This document shows, piece by piece, positions 24,760 through 32,065 of a DNA stretch of 39,009 nt. The translations under genes and the position numbers were made by a program. The stretch is from an uncultured Butyrivibrio sp. (GTDB lineage Bacteria > Bacillota > Clostridia > Lachnospirales > Lachnospiraceae). Position 1 is the stretch's first letter. Every line of letters begins with the position of its first letter. The notes under the pieces were generated by a model. The model saw only the letters and a program-made list of their open reading frames with translations, had not been told where the DNA came from and made no database searches. The DNA lies in contig CAMVLM010000019.1 in NCBI GenBank assembly GCA_947168335.1, forward strand, positions 1 through 39,009, read 5' to 3'.

Positions 24760-25033
24760 CAGATCTGAATTTCCAATGGACTTTCTCTCCTTTTCCTGTA
24801 GTTTGTATTTTCTCGAATCCTTCATCAGAAAACCTGTTGCGCATCCGGGTTTTCACCGGTATCCCTGATACCCTGATTCGTTAGAAAAAAATAAGGAATA
24901 AAGAATCAAATTGGTGAAGCACACGCCGCCTCATCTCATCTTATTCCTAAAAACAGATGGAAACCTTCCATTATCACTCCGGTAAAGCACTCGCTACCTT
25001 TGCTACCTTCGTCTCCGTCCGTTCGCTTTCTGT
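24720..25033 (-). ncRNA. Candidate structured non-coding RNA, about 310 nt, unidentified family
   Basis: This unit has a near-consensus promoter (25040-25068), no open reading frame of note and a strong terminator (24730-24759), so it is an independent transcript. The minus-strand RNA is rich in hairpins. GGTAGCGAGTGCTTTACC (24998-24981) is a small stem-loop; ATGGAA-GGT-TTCCAT is a 6-bp triloop hairpin. A long irregular arm is closed by AGGAATAA/TTATTCCT and capped by GGCGGCGTGTGCTTCACC (24930-24913). A three-way junction closed by CGAATC/GATTCG holds GGTATC-AGG-GATACC and GAAAACC/GGTTTTC. A purine-rich tract precedes the terminator. It lacks RNase P, tmRNA and SRP signatures. A portion (CCGGTGAAAACCCGG) recalls the cobalamin riboswitch core, but the rest does not fit. 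Confidence 0.7.
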
Positions 25034-25039
25034 AATTAG

Positions 25040-25068
25040 ATATTATCAATCAAAAGCCAAAATGTCAA
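25040..25068 (-). promoter_or_regulatory. Strong SigA-type promoter of the non-coding RNA
   Basis: TTGACA (25068-25063), exactly 17 nt, TAATAT (25045-25040) on the minus strand. Predicted start at the A at 25033. It is the best promoter match I found in the window. Confidence 0.8.
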
Positions 25069-25258
25069 CACATTTATAAACAATTTATACTTTTATTAGA
25101 ATACTTCGTGTTATTAAAGCTATTGTCTTAATTTTCAGACTATTATACTCAATATTCTTTATTATGTTAATCTCGTTTCTGATTGTCTTTTGAGTAGAAC
25201 TTTATCATTGAATATGTTGTAAATCTATTAATTGAACGACTATATTTTGTGCTTGTAT
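25069..25258. other. AT-rich spacer between the RNA unit and the bioY control region
   Basis: About 190 bases of AT-rich DNA between two divergent control regions. No coding region, clear promoter or repeat beyond the elements listed separately could be supported. Confidence 0.6.
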
Positions 25259-25293
25259 ATTGTCACCCACATTTCAAAATTGTAGTTGACAAT
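25259..25293 (+). promoter_or_regulatory. BirA operator-like inverted repeat 1 with promoter
   Basis: ATTGTCACC (25259-25267) and GTTGACAAT (25285-25293) form an inverted repeat (8 of 9) over a 17-nt spacer, resembling Firmicute BirA sites. The right arm contains TTGACA (25287-25292). With TAAACT 17 nt further (25310-25315), this makes a promoter that BirA would occlude. Confidence 0.65.
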
Positions 25294-25317
25294 TAAATCA
25301 ATTCACTCTAAACTCGT

Positions 25318-25354
25318 ATTGTCACCCAATACAATACCCTGTTTGGTTGACAAT
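25318..25354 (+). promoter_or_regulatory. BirA operator-like inverted repeat 2
   Basis: ATTGTCACC (25318-25326) and GTTGACAAT (25346-25354) repeat the same two arms with a 19-nt spacer, about 60 bp centre to centre from the first site. The right arm again contains a TTGACA, followed 16 nt later by the weak -10 candidate AACAAT. It lies about 85 bp before the bioY start. Confidence 0.6.
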
Positions 25355-25440
25355 TGTTCCAAAAATAAAACAATTCAAAAAAATATCGAGCCTAAAAATC
25401 ATCATGAAAAATGGAGTGTTTTAGCTCAGGGAGGTTTATC

Positions 25441-26052
25441 ATGACAGAAGAAACAAACGTAAAAGAAGGTGTAAAAGTAATGCAGAATGAGAAATTTTCA
25501 ATAATGGAGCTTTGCCAGATTGCGGTATTTGCTGCCATTATTTCTGTAGTTTCACAGATTTCAATTCCAATGCCGGCAGGTGTGCCAATGACATTGCAGA
25601 CTCTGATCATTCCCATTGCCGGAGTTGTACTTGGCAAGAATAAAGGAACTATTGCAACTGTAGTATATCTTATTATGGGTGCAATCGGACTTCCTGTATT
25701 TGCAGGTTTTTCAGGTGGTATCGGCGCTCTTGTCGGAATGACCGGCGGATTTCTTATTTCATTCCCTGTACTTGCATACAGCGCAGGTGTTGGCGATAAC
25801 CTCGGAAGAAAATTATCTTCAAACTCAGGAAAACACTTATATTACATCTGCCTGGTGGCAAGTCTCGTAATTGGTGCTACAATAAATTATGCAGTAGGAA
25901 CGATCTGGTTCATGACAGTTTCAGGGAATGGCCTTGTAGTTGCACTTACAGCCTGTGTAATTCCTTTTATTCCCACATCACTTATCAAAATTGCCATCAT
26001 TGCCATCATCGCTCCCATGTTAAAACAGAGACTTGGAAGAATTACAGGCTGA
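25441..26052 (+). CDS. bioY: Biotin transporter BioY (ECF S component)
   Basis: 203 residues from the ATG at 25441, chosen because AGGGAGG lies 6 nt upstream; an earlier ATG at 25411 would place that site inside the gene. The membrane protein has about six helices. Family segments are SIMELCQIAVFAAIISVVSQ, ISIPMPAGVPMTLQTLIIPI, GVVLGKNKGTIATVVYLIMG and GLPVFAGFSGGIGALVGMTG. BioY binds biotin at the membrane and works with the shared ECF energising module, which is not encoded here. It is 15 nt from birA in the same direction and behind two BirA-like sites, so biotin feedback is likely. Confidence 0.96.
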   Translation: MTEETNVKEGVKVMQNEKFSIMELCQIAVFAAIISVVSQISIPMPAGVPMTLQTLIIPIAGVVLGKNKGTIATVVYLIMGAIGLPVFAGFSGGIGALVGMTGGFLISFPVLAYSAGVGDNLGRKLSSNSGKHLYYICLVASLVIGATINYAVGTIWFMTVSGNGLVVALTACVIPFIPTSLIKIAIIAIIAPMLKQRLGRITG

Positions 26053-26067
26053 TAATTAAGGGAAACT

Positions 26068-27057
26068 ATGGCGGGCACAAAGCAGACAGTACTTAATTTT
26101 CTTGAAAAAAACAGAGGAAGATATTTATCAGGAGAGGCTATAGCTGAGAAGCTTGGCCTCTCCCGTAATAGTGTATGGAAAGCAATTGAATCTCTCAGAC
26201 GCGATGGCTACAGAATTGAAGCCATTTCACGCAGAGGCTACTCATTATCAGGAGAGTCGGATGTTTTATCAGTATCCGGTATCTCCTCATTTTTATCTTC
26301 AGATATCGACAATTCCAAAATTGTGCTCTACGACGACCTTGAATCCACCAGCAAAACCGCAAAAGGGATGGCATCTACCGGAGCCGGACACGGCACTGTT
26401 GTAATATCAAAACATCAGAGTCTTGGAAGCGGCAGAAAAAACAGAAGTTTCTTTTCTCCCGAGGGCGGAATCTATATGAGTATTGTGCTCGATCCCTCTC
26501 ATCTTCCATTTTCAAATACCGCGCTAATAACTTCATATACTGCAGTTTCCATTTGCAAATCATTGGAAAAACTTGCCAATGTAACGCCTTCCATCAAATG
26601 GATAAATGACATATTCCTTGGCAGGAAGAAAATCTGCGGCATACTGACTGAATCAGGCGCAGACTTTGAAACCGGTGAAATTCAGTGGATTGTTGTGGGC
26701 ATCGGAATAAATTTTGCCATTAATGAAAAAGATTTCCCGCCGGAGCTTCGTGAAAAAGCAGGAAGCCTCTTTATTCCGGGCGAGGAAATCATATCCAAAA
26801 ATCATCTGATTGCAGAAATATTGAACAGACTTCTGTCTCCTTCAAAAGCCAAAACCATCAGTCAGACATCCATCCTTAACAGCTATAAAAAAAGGCTCAA
26901 CATGCTGGATATGACTGTAAATGTCATTCAGAAAGATGGCATCACCTACGAAGCTGTTGCCACTGATATAGACGAAAACGGGAAGCTTATGATCAAGCTT
27001 CCCGATAATTCCATAAAAACACTGTCTTCCGAAGAAATCAGTATAACCTTTAATTGA
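26068..27057 (+). CDS. birA: Bifunctional biotin-[acetyl-CoA-carboxylase] ligase and biotin operon repressor BirA
   Basis: The 329-residue protein has an N-terminal winged helix (residues 5-60, YLSGEAIAEKLGLSRNSVWK with AIESLRRDGYRIEA). The ligase domain has the biotinyl-AMP loop SLGSGRKNRSFFSPEGGIYM (about 117-136), KWINDIFLGRKKICGILTES and VVGIGINFAI. A C-terminal SH3-like domain follows. BirA biotinylates carboxylase carrier proteins and, as biotinyl-AMP complex, represses biotin genes. The presence of the DNA-binding domain together with the two operator-like sites before bioY supports local autoregulation. Its stop is 3 bases from the convergent hslO stop. Confidence 0.96.
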   Translation: MAGTKQTVLNFLEKNRGRYLSGEAIAEKLGLSRNSVWKAIESLRRDGYRIEAISRRGYSLSGESDVLSVSGISSFLSSDIDNSKIVLYDDLESTSKTAKGMASTGAGHGTVVISKHQSLGSGRKNRSFFSPEGGIYMSIVLDPSHLPFSNTALITSYTAVSICKSLEKLANVTPSIKWINDIFLGRKKICGILTESGADFETGEIQWIVVGIGINFAINEKDFPPELREKAGSLFIPGEEIISKNHLIAEILNRLLSPSKAKTISQTSILNSYKKRLNMLDMTVNVIQKDGITYEAVATDIDENGKLMIKLPDNSIKTLSSEEISITFN

Positions 27058-27060
27058 ATT

Positions 27061-27945
27061 TTATTTCGCCCTAAGCTGCATCTCCTTGAGCTCCTTGGGG
27101 CTGAAAGTATAGGCCTTCTGGCAGAAATGACATTTAATCTCAATATCATTTTCTTCATCTGCCATGCTCTTTAATTCTTCCTTACCAATAAGAACAAGAG
27201 CTCTCTCAACACGATCCCTGTCACAGCCACAGTGGTACTCTACAGGCATCTTATCAGTGATTTCCATATCAAGTCCGTCAAGAGCCATTCCAAGCAGCTC
27301 TTCAGGAGTTTTACCATCTCTGAGAATATCCGTAACAGTCTTCATACCCTGGATATTGCTTTCGAGTCTGGAAATAACTTCTTCAGTAGCACCCGGCATA
27401 AGCTGAACAATGAAACCTCCTGCCTCCATGATACTGAAATCTTTATTTACCAGTACTCCGAGACCGACTGATGACGGAATCTGCTCTGACTCAACAAAAT
27501 AGCATGTGAGATCGTCAGCTATCTCTCCTGACAAAAGCTGAATTGTTCCCACATAAGGATCCTTAAGTCCAAGATCTCTGGTTACGGTAAGCGTTCCATT
27601 GCCGACAGCACCACCTACATTAAGGTGTCCTGCCTCGTTATTCGGAAGCGCCACTGCATTATTCTTAACATAGCCTTTTACCTGGCCTTTGTTATTTACA
27701 GTAACCAAAAGACCACCTATAGGGCCGTCACCATCTACAGTGATCGTAAGGGCATCCTTGTCACCCTTAAGCATATCCCCCATCATAAGAGCTCCACTCA
27801 TAAGTCTGCCAAGTGCAGCAGAACATATGGGGCTGAGATCATGGATTTTCCTTGCTTCATCCACAAGATTTCTGGATGTTATGGCAAATCCCCTGACCAT
27901 GGCATTACCTGCCGTTGCTCTTATCATATAATCGTTATTACTCAA
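27061..27945 (-). CDS. hslO: Redox-regulated 33-kDa chaperonin Hsp33
   Basis: The 294-residue protein matches Hsp33 in length. N-terminal folding domain: MIRATAGNAMVRGFAITSRN, DLSPICSAALGRLMSGALMM and LTITVDGDGPIGGLLV. The C-terminal zinc switch has CGC (about residues 237-239) and CHFC (about 271-274), the four cysteines that release zinc under oxidative stress to activate the holdase. It follows pta by 49 nt on the same strand and probably shares its transcript. Its 3' end faces birA with only a 3-bp gap. Confidence 0.97.
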   Translation of the reverse strand: MSNNDYMIRATAGNAMVRGFAITSRNLVDEARKIHDLSPICSAALGRLMSGALMMGDMLKGDKDALTITVDGDGPIGGLLVTVNNKGQVKGYVKNNAVALPNNEAGHLNVGGAVGNGTLTVTRDLGLKDPYVGTIQLLSGEIADDLTCYFVESEQIPSSVGLGVLVNKDFSIMEAGGFIVQLMPGATEEVISRLESNIQGMKTVTDILRDGKTPEELLGMALDGLDMEITDKMPVEYHCGCDRDRVERALVLIGKEELKSMADEENDIEIKCHFCQKAYTFSPKELKEMQLRAK

Positions 27946-27994
27946 ATTATGTACTCCTTAACGTTTTACTAAAAGAAAGCGTTCCCGGTTGTTA

Positions 27995-28978
27995 TTATGC
28001 CAATGATGCTGTGATGATAGCCATAGAATAAACCTCGATGGCATTACATCCACGGGACAGGTCATTTATCTGAGCGTTAAGGCCAAGAAGAATAGGGCCA
28101 TACGCTTCAAAATTACCCATTCTCTGAGCAATCTTATAACCAAGGTTACCTGCATCAATATTAGGGAAAATAAATGTATTTGCATGTCCTGCAACAGGTG
28201 ATCCCGGAGCCTTGTTTCTTGCAACCCGTGGTGATACGGCAGCATCGAACTGTAACTCTCCATCGATCGGAATATCAGGATATTTCTCCTGAGCCTTCTT
28301 TGTAGCATTCTGCATCTTAGAAACAGACTCACTCTTTGCTGAACCCTTTGTTGAGAATGAAAGGAATGCAACCTTGGGATCTACTCCAAATGCCTTTGCG
28401 CACTCTACTGTCTCCTTACAGATTTCAACAAGTTCATCCTCATTGGGATCCATATTGATTGCACAGTCACCCATAGCGATCACTTCATTGTCCCCTGTAG
28501 CTGAAGGACGAACAAGAATAAAACATGATGATACAACGCTGTTTCCGGGCTTTGTCTTGATGATCTGAAGTGCAGGTCTTACAGTATCTGCTGTTGAATA
28601 AGTTGCTCCTCCGAGAAGACAATCTGCCTTCTTCATCTTCACAAGCATGGTTCCAAAGTAGTTGGACTGAGAAAGGATTTCTCTTGCCTGCTCGGGTGTC
28701 ATTCCCTTACTCTTACGAAGCTCAACAAATTCAGCAACCATCTCTTCAAATTCGTCGTAATTCTTGGGATCAATTATCTTAGCGCCTCTGATGTTATAGC
28801 CGGCCTCTTCTGCTGATTTGTTAATTACATCAGGATTACCAAGAAGAACCGGCTTCAAAAAATTGCTTGCGAGCAATCTTGACGCAGCCTCCAGAATTCT
28901 TGGATCCTCACCTTCTGTGAATACGATTGACTTAGGATTCTTCTTAAGTTTTTCGATCATATTACCAAATCCGTACAT
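27995..28978 (-). CDS. pta: Phosphate acetyltransferase
   Basis: The 327-residue short-form Pta begins MYGFGNMIEKLKKNPKSIVF. Family blocks are TEGEDPRILEAASRLLAS, CLLGGATYSTADTVRPALQI, IDGELQFDAAVSPRVARNKA, PGSPVAGHANTFIFPNIDAG and NLGYKIAQRMGNFEAYGPIL. It interconverts acetyl-CoA and acetyl phosphate, supplying acetate kinase for ATP in fermentation. No ackA neighbour is seen; hslO follows instead. TAGGAGG precedes the ATG. A promoter lies at 29069-29098. Confidence 0.97.
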   Translation of the reverse strand: MYGFGNMIEKLKKNPKSIVFTEGEDPRILEAASRLLASNFLKPVLLGNPDVINKSAEEAGYNIRGAKIIDPKNYDEFEEMVAEFVELRKSKGMTPEQAREILSQSNYFGTMLVKMKKADCLLGGATYSTADTVRPALQIIKTKPGNSVVSSCFILVRPSATGDNEVIAMGDCAINMDPNEDELVEICKETVECAKAFGVDPKVAFLSFSTKGSAKSESVSKMQNATKKAQEKYPDIPIDGELQFDAAVSPRVARNKAPGSPVAGHANTFIFPNIDAGNLGYKIAQRMGNFEAYGPILLGLNAQINDLSRGCNAIEVYSMAIITASLA

Positions 28979-29068
28979 TGTTAATTCCTCCTATTTAAAA
29001 GTAAACCTCATGGGTCTTATATTGTTATCAAGGCGCATAGACATTAATATTTTAACACGCGCCAAAGA

Positions 29069-29098
29069 ATTATACCTCATATGTGTACATTTACTCAA
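29069..29098 (-). promoter_or_regulatory. pta promoter
   Basis: TTGAGT (29098-29093), an 18-nt spacer and a perfect TATAAT (29074-29069) on the minus strand, giving a leader of about 80 nt before pta. Confidence 0.7.
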
Positions 29099-29125
29099 TA
29101 ATAGATAAAAAATTGTCAATCTATT

Positions 29126-29166
29126 GTAAAAAGAGTACAGATTTCAAAAACGAAATCTGTACTCTT
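29126..29166 (-). terminator. Terminator of the hydrogenase gene
   Basis: Perfect 15-bp stem, AAGAGTACAGATTTC/GAAATCTGTACTCTT, with a 6-nt loop, followed by TTTTTAC on the minus strand and lying just past the hydrogenase stop. The strongest hairpin in the window. Confidence 0.92.
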
Positions 29167-29192
29167 ATCCGGTCTTATCTCAGTATTTATTC

Positions 29193-30635
29193 TTAATCGG
29201 GAAGTTCGATGCTTTTACCGTCTCTATGCATTGAGAACTTATCCATAGGATAAGTCTTAAGGTTCTCAAGGACTTTTCTTCCGTCAGCCTTTGCAAGAAG
29301 TGTTGCTCTTGCCTTTGTAATCTCTACTTCTGTCTTGTGCTTTGAAGGACCACCTACACAGCCTCCGGGACAAATCATACCCTCGATGAAGTCATCAGGG
29401 AACTTGCCCATCTTGAGAAGTGTCAGAGCCTTCTTACACTCGATACCACCTGCTGCCTTGTGAAGCTTGAGATCAGATACGTCCTCACCTCTTTCCTGCA
29501 TACACTCGATAACAGCGTTTGCAACACCACCACTTGTTGCAAATCTCTTACCCCAGATTGAAGATTCCTGATACTCATCTGTTACAGGCTCGAACTCTAC
29601 ATCCTTAGATCTCATAAGTGCTCTGAGCTCACCATAAGTAACAACATAATCTGCATTGTTAGGTACAGTCTCATCCTGAGCCTCAGACTTCTTGGCAATA
29701 CAAGGACCTACAAATACTGTTATGCAGCCGGGCTTGATCACCTTGAGGTATCTTGAGATAGCACACATAGGAGATACAGTTGTTGACATGTTATTCTCAA
29801 ACTGCTCAGGGAAATGCTTCTTGAGCATGTTGATGAATGCAGGGCAGCATGAAGTTGTCATCTTTTTGCCTTCTTCATATGCTTCTGCCCACTCCTTGGA
29901 TTCGTAAGCAGCAGTCATATCACCACCGAGTCCAACTTCAACCATGTCTGCGAAGCCTACCTTCTTAAGGGCATTCTTAACAGCTGCCATTGAGATGTTC
30001 TCACCGAACTGTCCCTCTGTAGCAGGTGCGCACATAGCGATTACTTCCTTGCCTGCCTTGATAGCCTCGATTATCTGAATAAGATATGTCTTGGAGCCTA
30101 TAGCACCGAAAGGACAGTTATGAATGCAGTGACCACACTGAATGCACTTGTCCTCATTGATTTTGCAGTATCCGTATTCATCATAAGTAATAGCGCCTAC
30201 AGGACACGCCTTGTGGCAGGGTCTCTCAAGATGAACGATTGCTCCGTAAGGGCAGGCCTTTGCACACATGCCGCACTCCTTACATTTTGCAGGATCAATA
30301 TGCATACGCATATCACCGGGCTTGATAGCATCAAACTTACATGAGTTAAGGCATGCTTTTCCGATACAGAATCTGCAGTTATCAGTTACTGAAAAAGCTG
30401 AAATCGGGCACTCATCGCATGCGGGATCAATAACCTGTACAACATTCTTAGAACCCTCGTTGTAAGTGGGTGCTTCACCGCAGGCAAGTCTGATTCTCTG
30501 GCGAACGATTTCCCTCTCCTTATATACGCAGCAGCGATACTCAGGCTTGGGACCCGGAGCCATATCATAAGCGAGCTTGTCCTTGTGATTCTCATCAAGC
30601 TCACCGTTCCATGCAAGACGGCATACCTCTTCCAT
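29193..30635 (-). CDS. [FeFe] hydrogenase-type 4Fe-4S protein (group B-like), 5' end apparently frameshifted
   Basis: 480 residues from the ATG at 30635. The N-terminal part is Cys-rich with several cluster motifs, including CKECGMCAKACPYGAI and CIQCGHCIHNCPFGAI. The catalytic H-domain follows: L1 TSCCPAF (about residue 259), L2 GPCIAKKSE (about 310), L3 CPGGCVGGP (about 421). All four cysteines that bind the H-cluster, plus the extra L1 Cys used in proton transfer, are present. The variants TSCCPAF and GPCIAKK fit group B hydrogenases rather than group A. It would couple ferredoxin oxidation or reduction to H2. No ribosome binding site stands before 30635. The sequence upstream suggests the true N-terminus lies in another frame (30636-30670). 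Confidence 0.88.
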   Translation of the reverse strand: MEEVCRLAWNGELDENHKDKLAYDMAPGPKPEYRCCVYKEREIVRQRIRLACGEAPTYNEGSKNVVQVIDPACDECPISAFSVTDNCRFCIGKACLNSCKFDAIKPGDMRMHIDPAKCKECGMCAKACPYGAIVHLERPCHKACPVGAITYDEYGYCKINEDKCIQCGHCIHNCPFGAIGSKTYLIQIIEAIKAGKEVIAMCAPATEGQFGENISMAAVKNALKKVGFADMVEVGLGGDMTAAYESKEWAEAYEEGKKMTTSCCPAFINMLKKHFPEQFENNMSTTVSPMCAISRYLKVIKPGCITVFVGPCIAKKSEAQDETVPNNADYVVTYGELRALMRSKDVEFEPVTDEYQESSIWGKRFATSGGVANAVIECMQERGEDVSDLKLHKAAGGIECKKALTLLKMGKFPDDFIEGMICPGGCVGGPSKHKTEVEITKARATLLAKADGRKVLENLKTYPMDKFSMHRDGKSIELPD

Positions 30636-30670
30636 AATCTTGTGTTTAAAGCTTTGTCATTTGTTACCAT
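30636..30670 (-). other. Out-of-frame 5' end of the hydrogenase gene with slippery T TTA AAC
   Basis: An ATG at 30670 with GGAG 5 nt upstream opens a frame reading MVTNDKALN. At codons 8-9 it meets T-TTA-AAC (30650-30644), a canonical -1 slippery heptamer in the right phase. A -1 shift there reads on as HKI and enters the hydrogenase frame exactly at MEEVCRLAW. A one-base deletion (natural or assembly error) in an original AAC-CAC would look identical. Confidence 0.65.
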
Positions 30671-30733
30671 AAAATCTCCAATCTCTACTCTACTACCTGT
30701 TACTACCTAATATATTTATAAAACCTTGAAACA

Positions 30734-31312
30734 TTAAAGTTTTATTTCCCTGCAAAACTCCAGTCCTTCCGCATCATGTGCGGTTATAAGAAGCGGATTT
30801 CTGCCCTGCTTCTGGCGGATATACTCAATTGCCTTTTCTTTGTTTTCCTGATCAAGTCCGGTAAAAGGCTCATCAAGAATCAGCATATCCGACGGTATTG
30901 AACATGCTCTGACGATAGCCACTCGCCTCTTCATGCCTCCCGACAGTTCCCTGACAGGTTTATAAATGCAATCTCCGGGTAAAAGCTTCTTAAGCTCTTC
31001 CTCTGCAACCTTGACTGAATTCTTTTTATTTACAATCACTACGTTCTGAACAGCTGAAATATCTTCGCAAAGTCTGTCCTCCTGGAAAACTACTCCCGCA
31101 TTCAGATATGGGTATTTGTAATCTCCCATCAGATGAACCCTGCCGCTGTCAGGTTTTTCCAGATCAAGAAGTATCCTTATCAGTGTTGTCTTTCCTTTTC
31201 CGGAATCACCTGTGATTACATAGGAGTGATCATTTTCAATTTCCAGGTTGAAATTCTCAAGCACCTTAAGGTCACCATAGGACTTGCAGATATTTTCCAA
31301 ATCTATTGTCAT
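30734..31312 (-). CDS. ABC transporter ATP-binding protein (nitrate/sulfonate/taurine type)
   Basis: A 192-residue compact ATPase. Walker A GDSGKGKTTLIRILLDLEKP (about residues 34-42 for the P-loop), signature LSGGMKRRVAIVRACSIPSD, Walker B MLILDEPFTGLD and switch His in LLITAHDAEGLEF are all intact. It is about 50 residues shorter than typical SsuB/TauB proteins because the C-terminal extension is missing. Its start overlaps the end of the permease gene by 4 nt (ATGA). It energises the importer formed with the next two genes. Confidence 0.92.
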   Translation of the reverse strand: MTIDLENICKSYGDLKVLENFNLEIENDHSYVITGDSGKGKTTLIRILLDLEKPDSGRVHLMGDYKYPYLNAGVVFQEDRLCEDISAVQNVVIVNKKNSVKVAEEELKKLLPGDCIYKPVRELSGGMKRRVAIVRACSIPSDMLILDEPFTGLDQENKEKAIEYIRQKQGRNPLLITAHDAEGLEFCREIKL

Positions 31313-32055
31313 TTGGTCCTGCCTCCTTTCTTAAACAACGAAAGAATGAGCAGAATCAGTTTTTCTGTCACCCATGAAATAAGTACGATCACAAATGTCC
31401 AGGCAAAAACATCTCCAGTATCCAGATAGATTTTCGCCTTATATAACCCGTTTCCCATGGAAAGCAGCGGCTGTCCTATAACCTCGGCAGCTACTCCGCT
31501 TTTAAATCCCATAGGTACTGCCAGCGAAATCGCTGCTGTTATTGACGGAATAAGTGACGGAAGATAAATAAACCTGAACTGATTAAATCCCGGCATACGA
31601 TAAACATGTGCCATCTCCAAAAGCTTATCATCAGCTGCTGTAAATCCGTTCTCCATGCCGACATACGTTATCGGAAATACAACAAGTCCGACCACGACCG
31701 TAGCCACATTCTCACTTCCTATCCAGATCAGGATAAGAATAATGAAGCTTGCAACCGGTATTGCCTTCAGCGCAGTAACCAAAGGTGAAAGCAGTTCAGA
31801 AATAATTGCATATCTGTGTGCCAGTAAAGAAAGCACAACACCAAGAACTATTCCGATAAAAATTCCCAACATGATATGCGCATATGACTGACTGATTGAA
31901 TCCCAAAATTCAGGTTCAGAAGTCATCCTGGCAAGTGCTCCCGCCGTTTCAACAGGACCTGCAAGCAGAATCTTGTTATGAACAATAACCGCAAGAAGCT
32001 GCCATATAACAAGCCATAGTATGGCGATTCCTGTTTTCCTAACTAATTTCCCCAT
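31309..32055 (-). CDS. ABC transporter permease (SsuC/TauC/ThiX-like)
   Basis: The 248-residue protein has about six transmembrane helices. The binding-protein-dependent transport signature is visible as MEMAHVYRMPGFNQFRFIYL-like order: LEMAHVYRMPGFNQFRFIYL, then PSLIPSITAAISLAVPMGFK, with GVAAEVIGQPLLSMGNGLY downstream, as in SsuC/TauC. It forms the membrane channel for the importer. It lies 11 nt after the binding protein gene and overlaps the ATPase gene. Confidence 0.92.
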   Translation of the reverse strand: MGKLVRKTGIAILWLVIWQLLAVIVHNKILLAGPVETAGALARMTSEPEFWDSISQSYAHIMLGIFIGIVLGVVLSLLAHRYAIISELLSPLVTALKAIPVASFIILILIWIGSENVATVVVGLVVFPITYVGMENGFTAADDKLLEMAHVYRMPGFNQFRFIYLPSLIPSITAAISLAVPMGFKSGVAAEVIGQPLLSMGNGLYKAKIYLDTGDVFAWTFVIVLISWVTEKLILLILSLFKKGGRTK

Positions 32056-32065
32056 ATTTGTTCCC

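Noticed and set aside
24820..24870. Cobalamin riboswitch core-like sequence (CCGGTGAAAACCCGG then TGCGCAAC on the minus strand)
   Set aside because: The flanking conserved parts, including the 3' box of the AGTCAGGAGACCTGCC type, are missing. The unit ends in its own terminator with topA, not a B12 gene, downstream.
24720..25033. RNase P RNA, tmRNA, SRP RNA or 6S RNA
   Set aside because: No GAGGAAAGTCC/ACAGAA pairing cores, no tRNA-like 3' end, no GGAAGNAGC S-domain loop, and the two ends do not pair into a long 6S-like rod.
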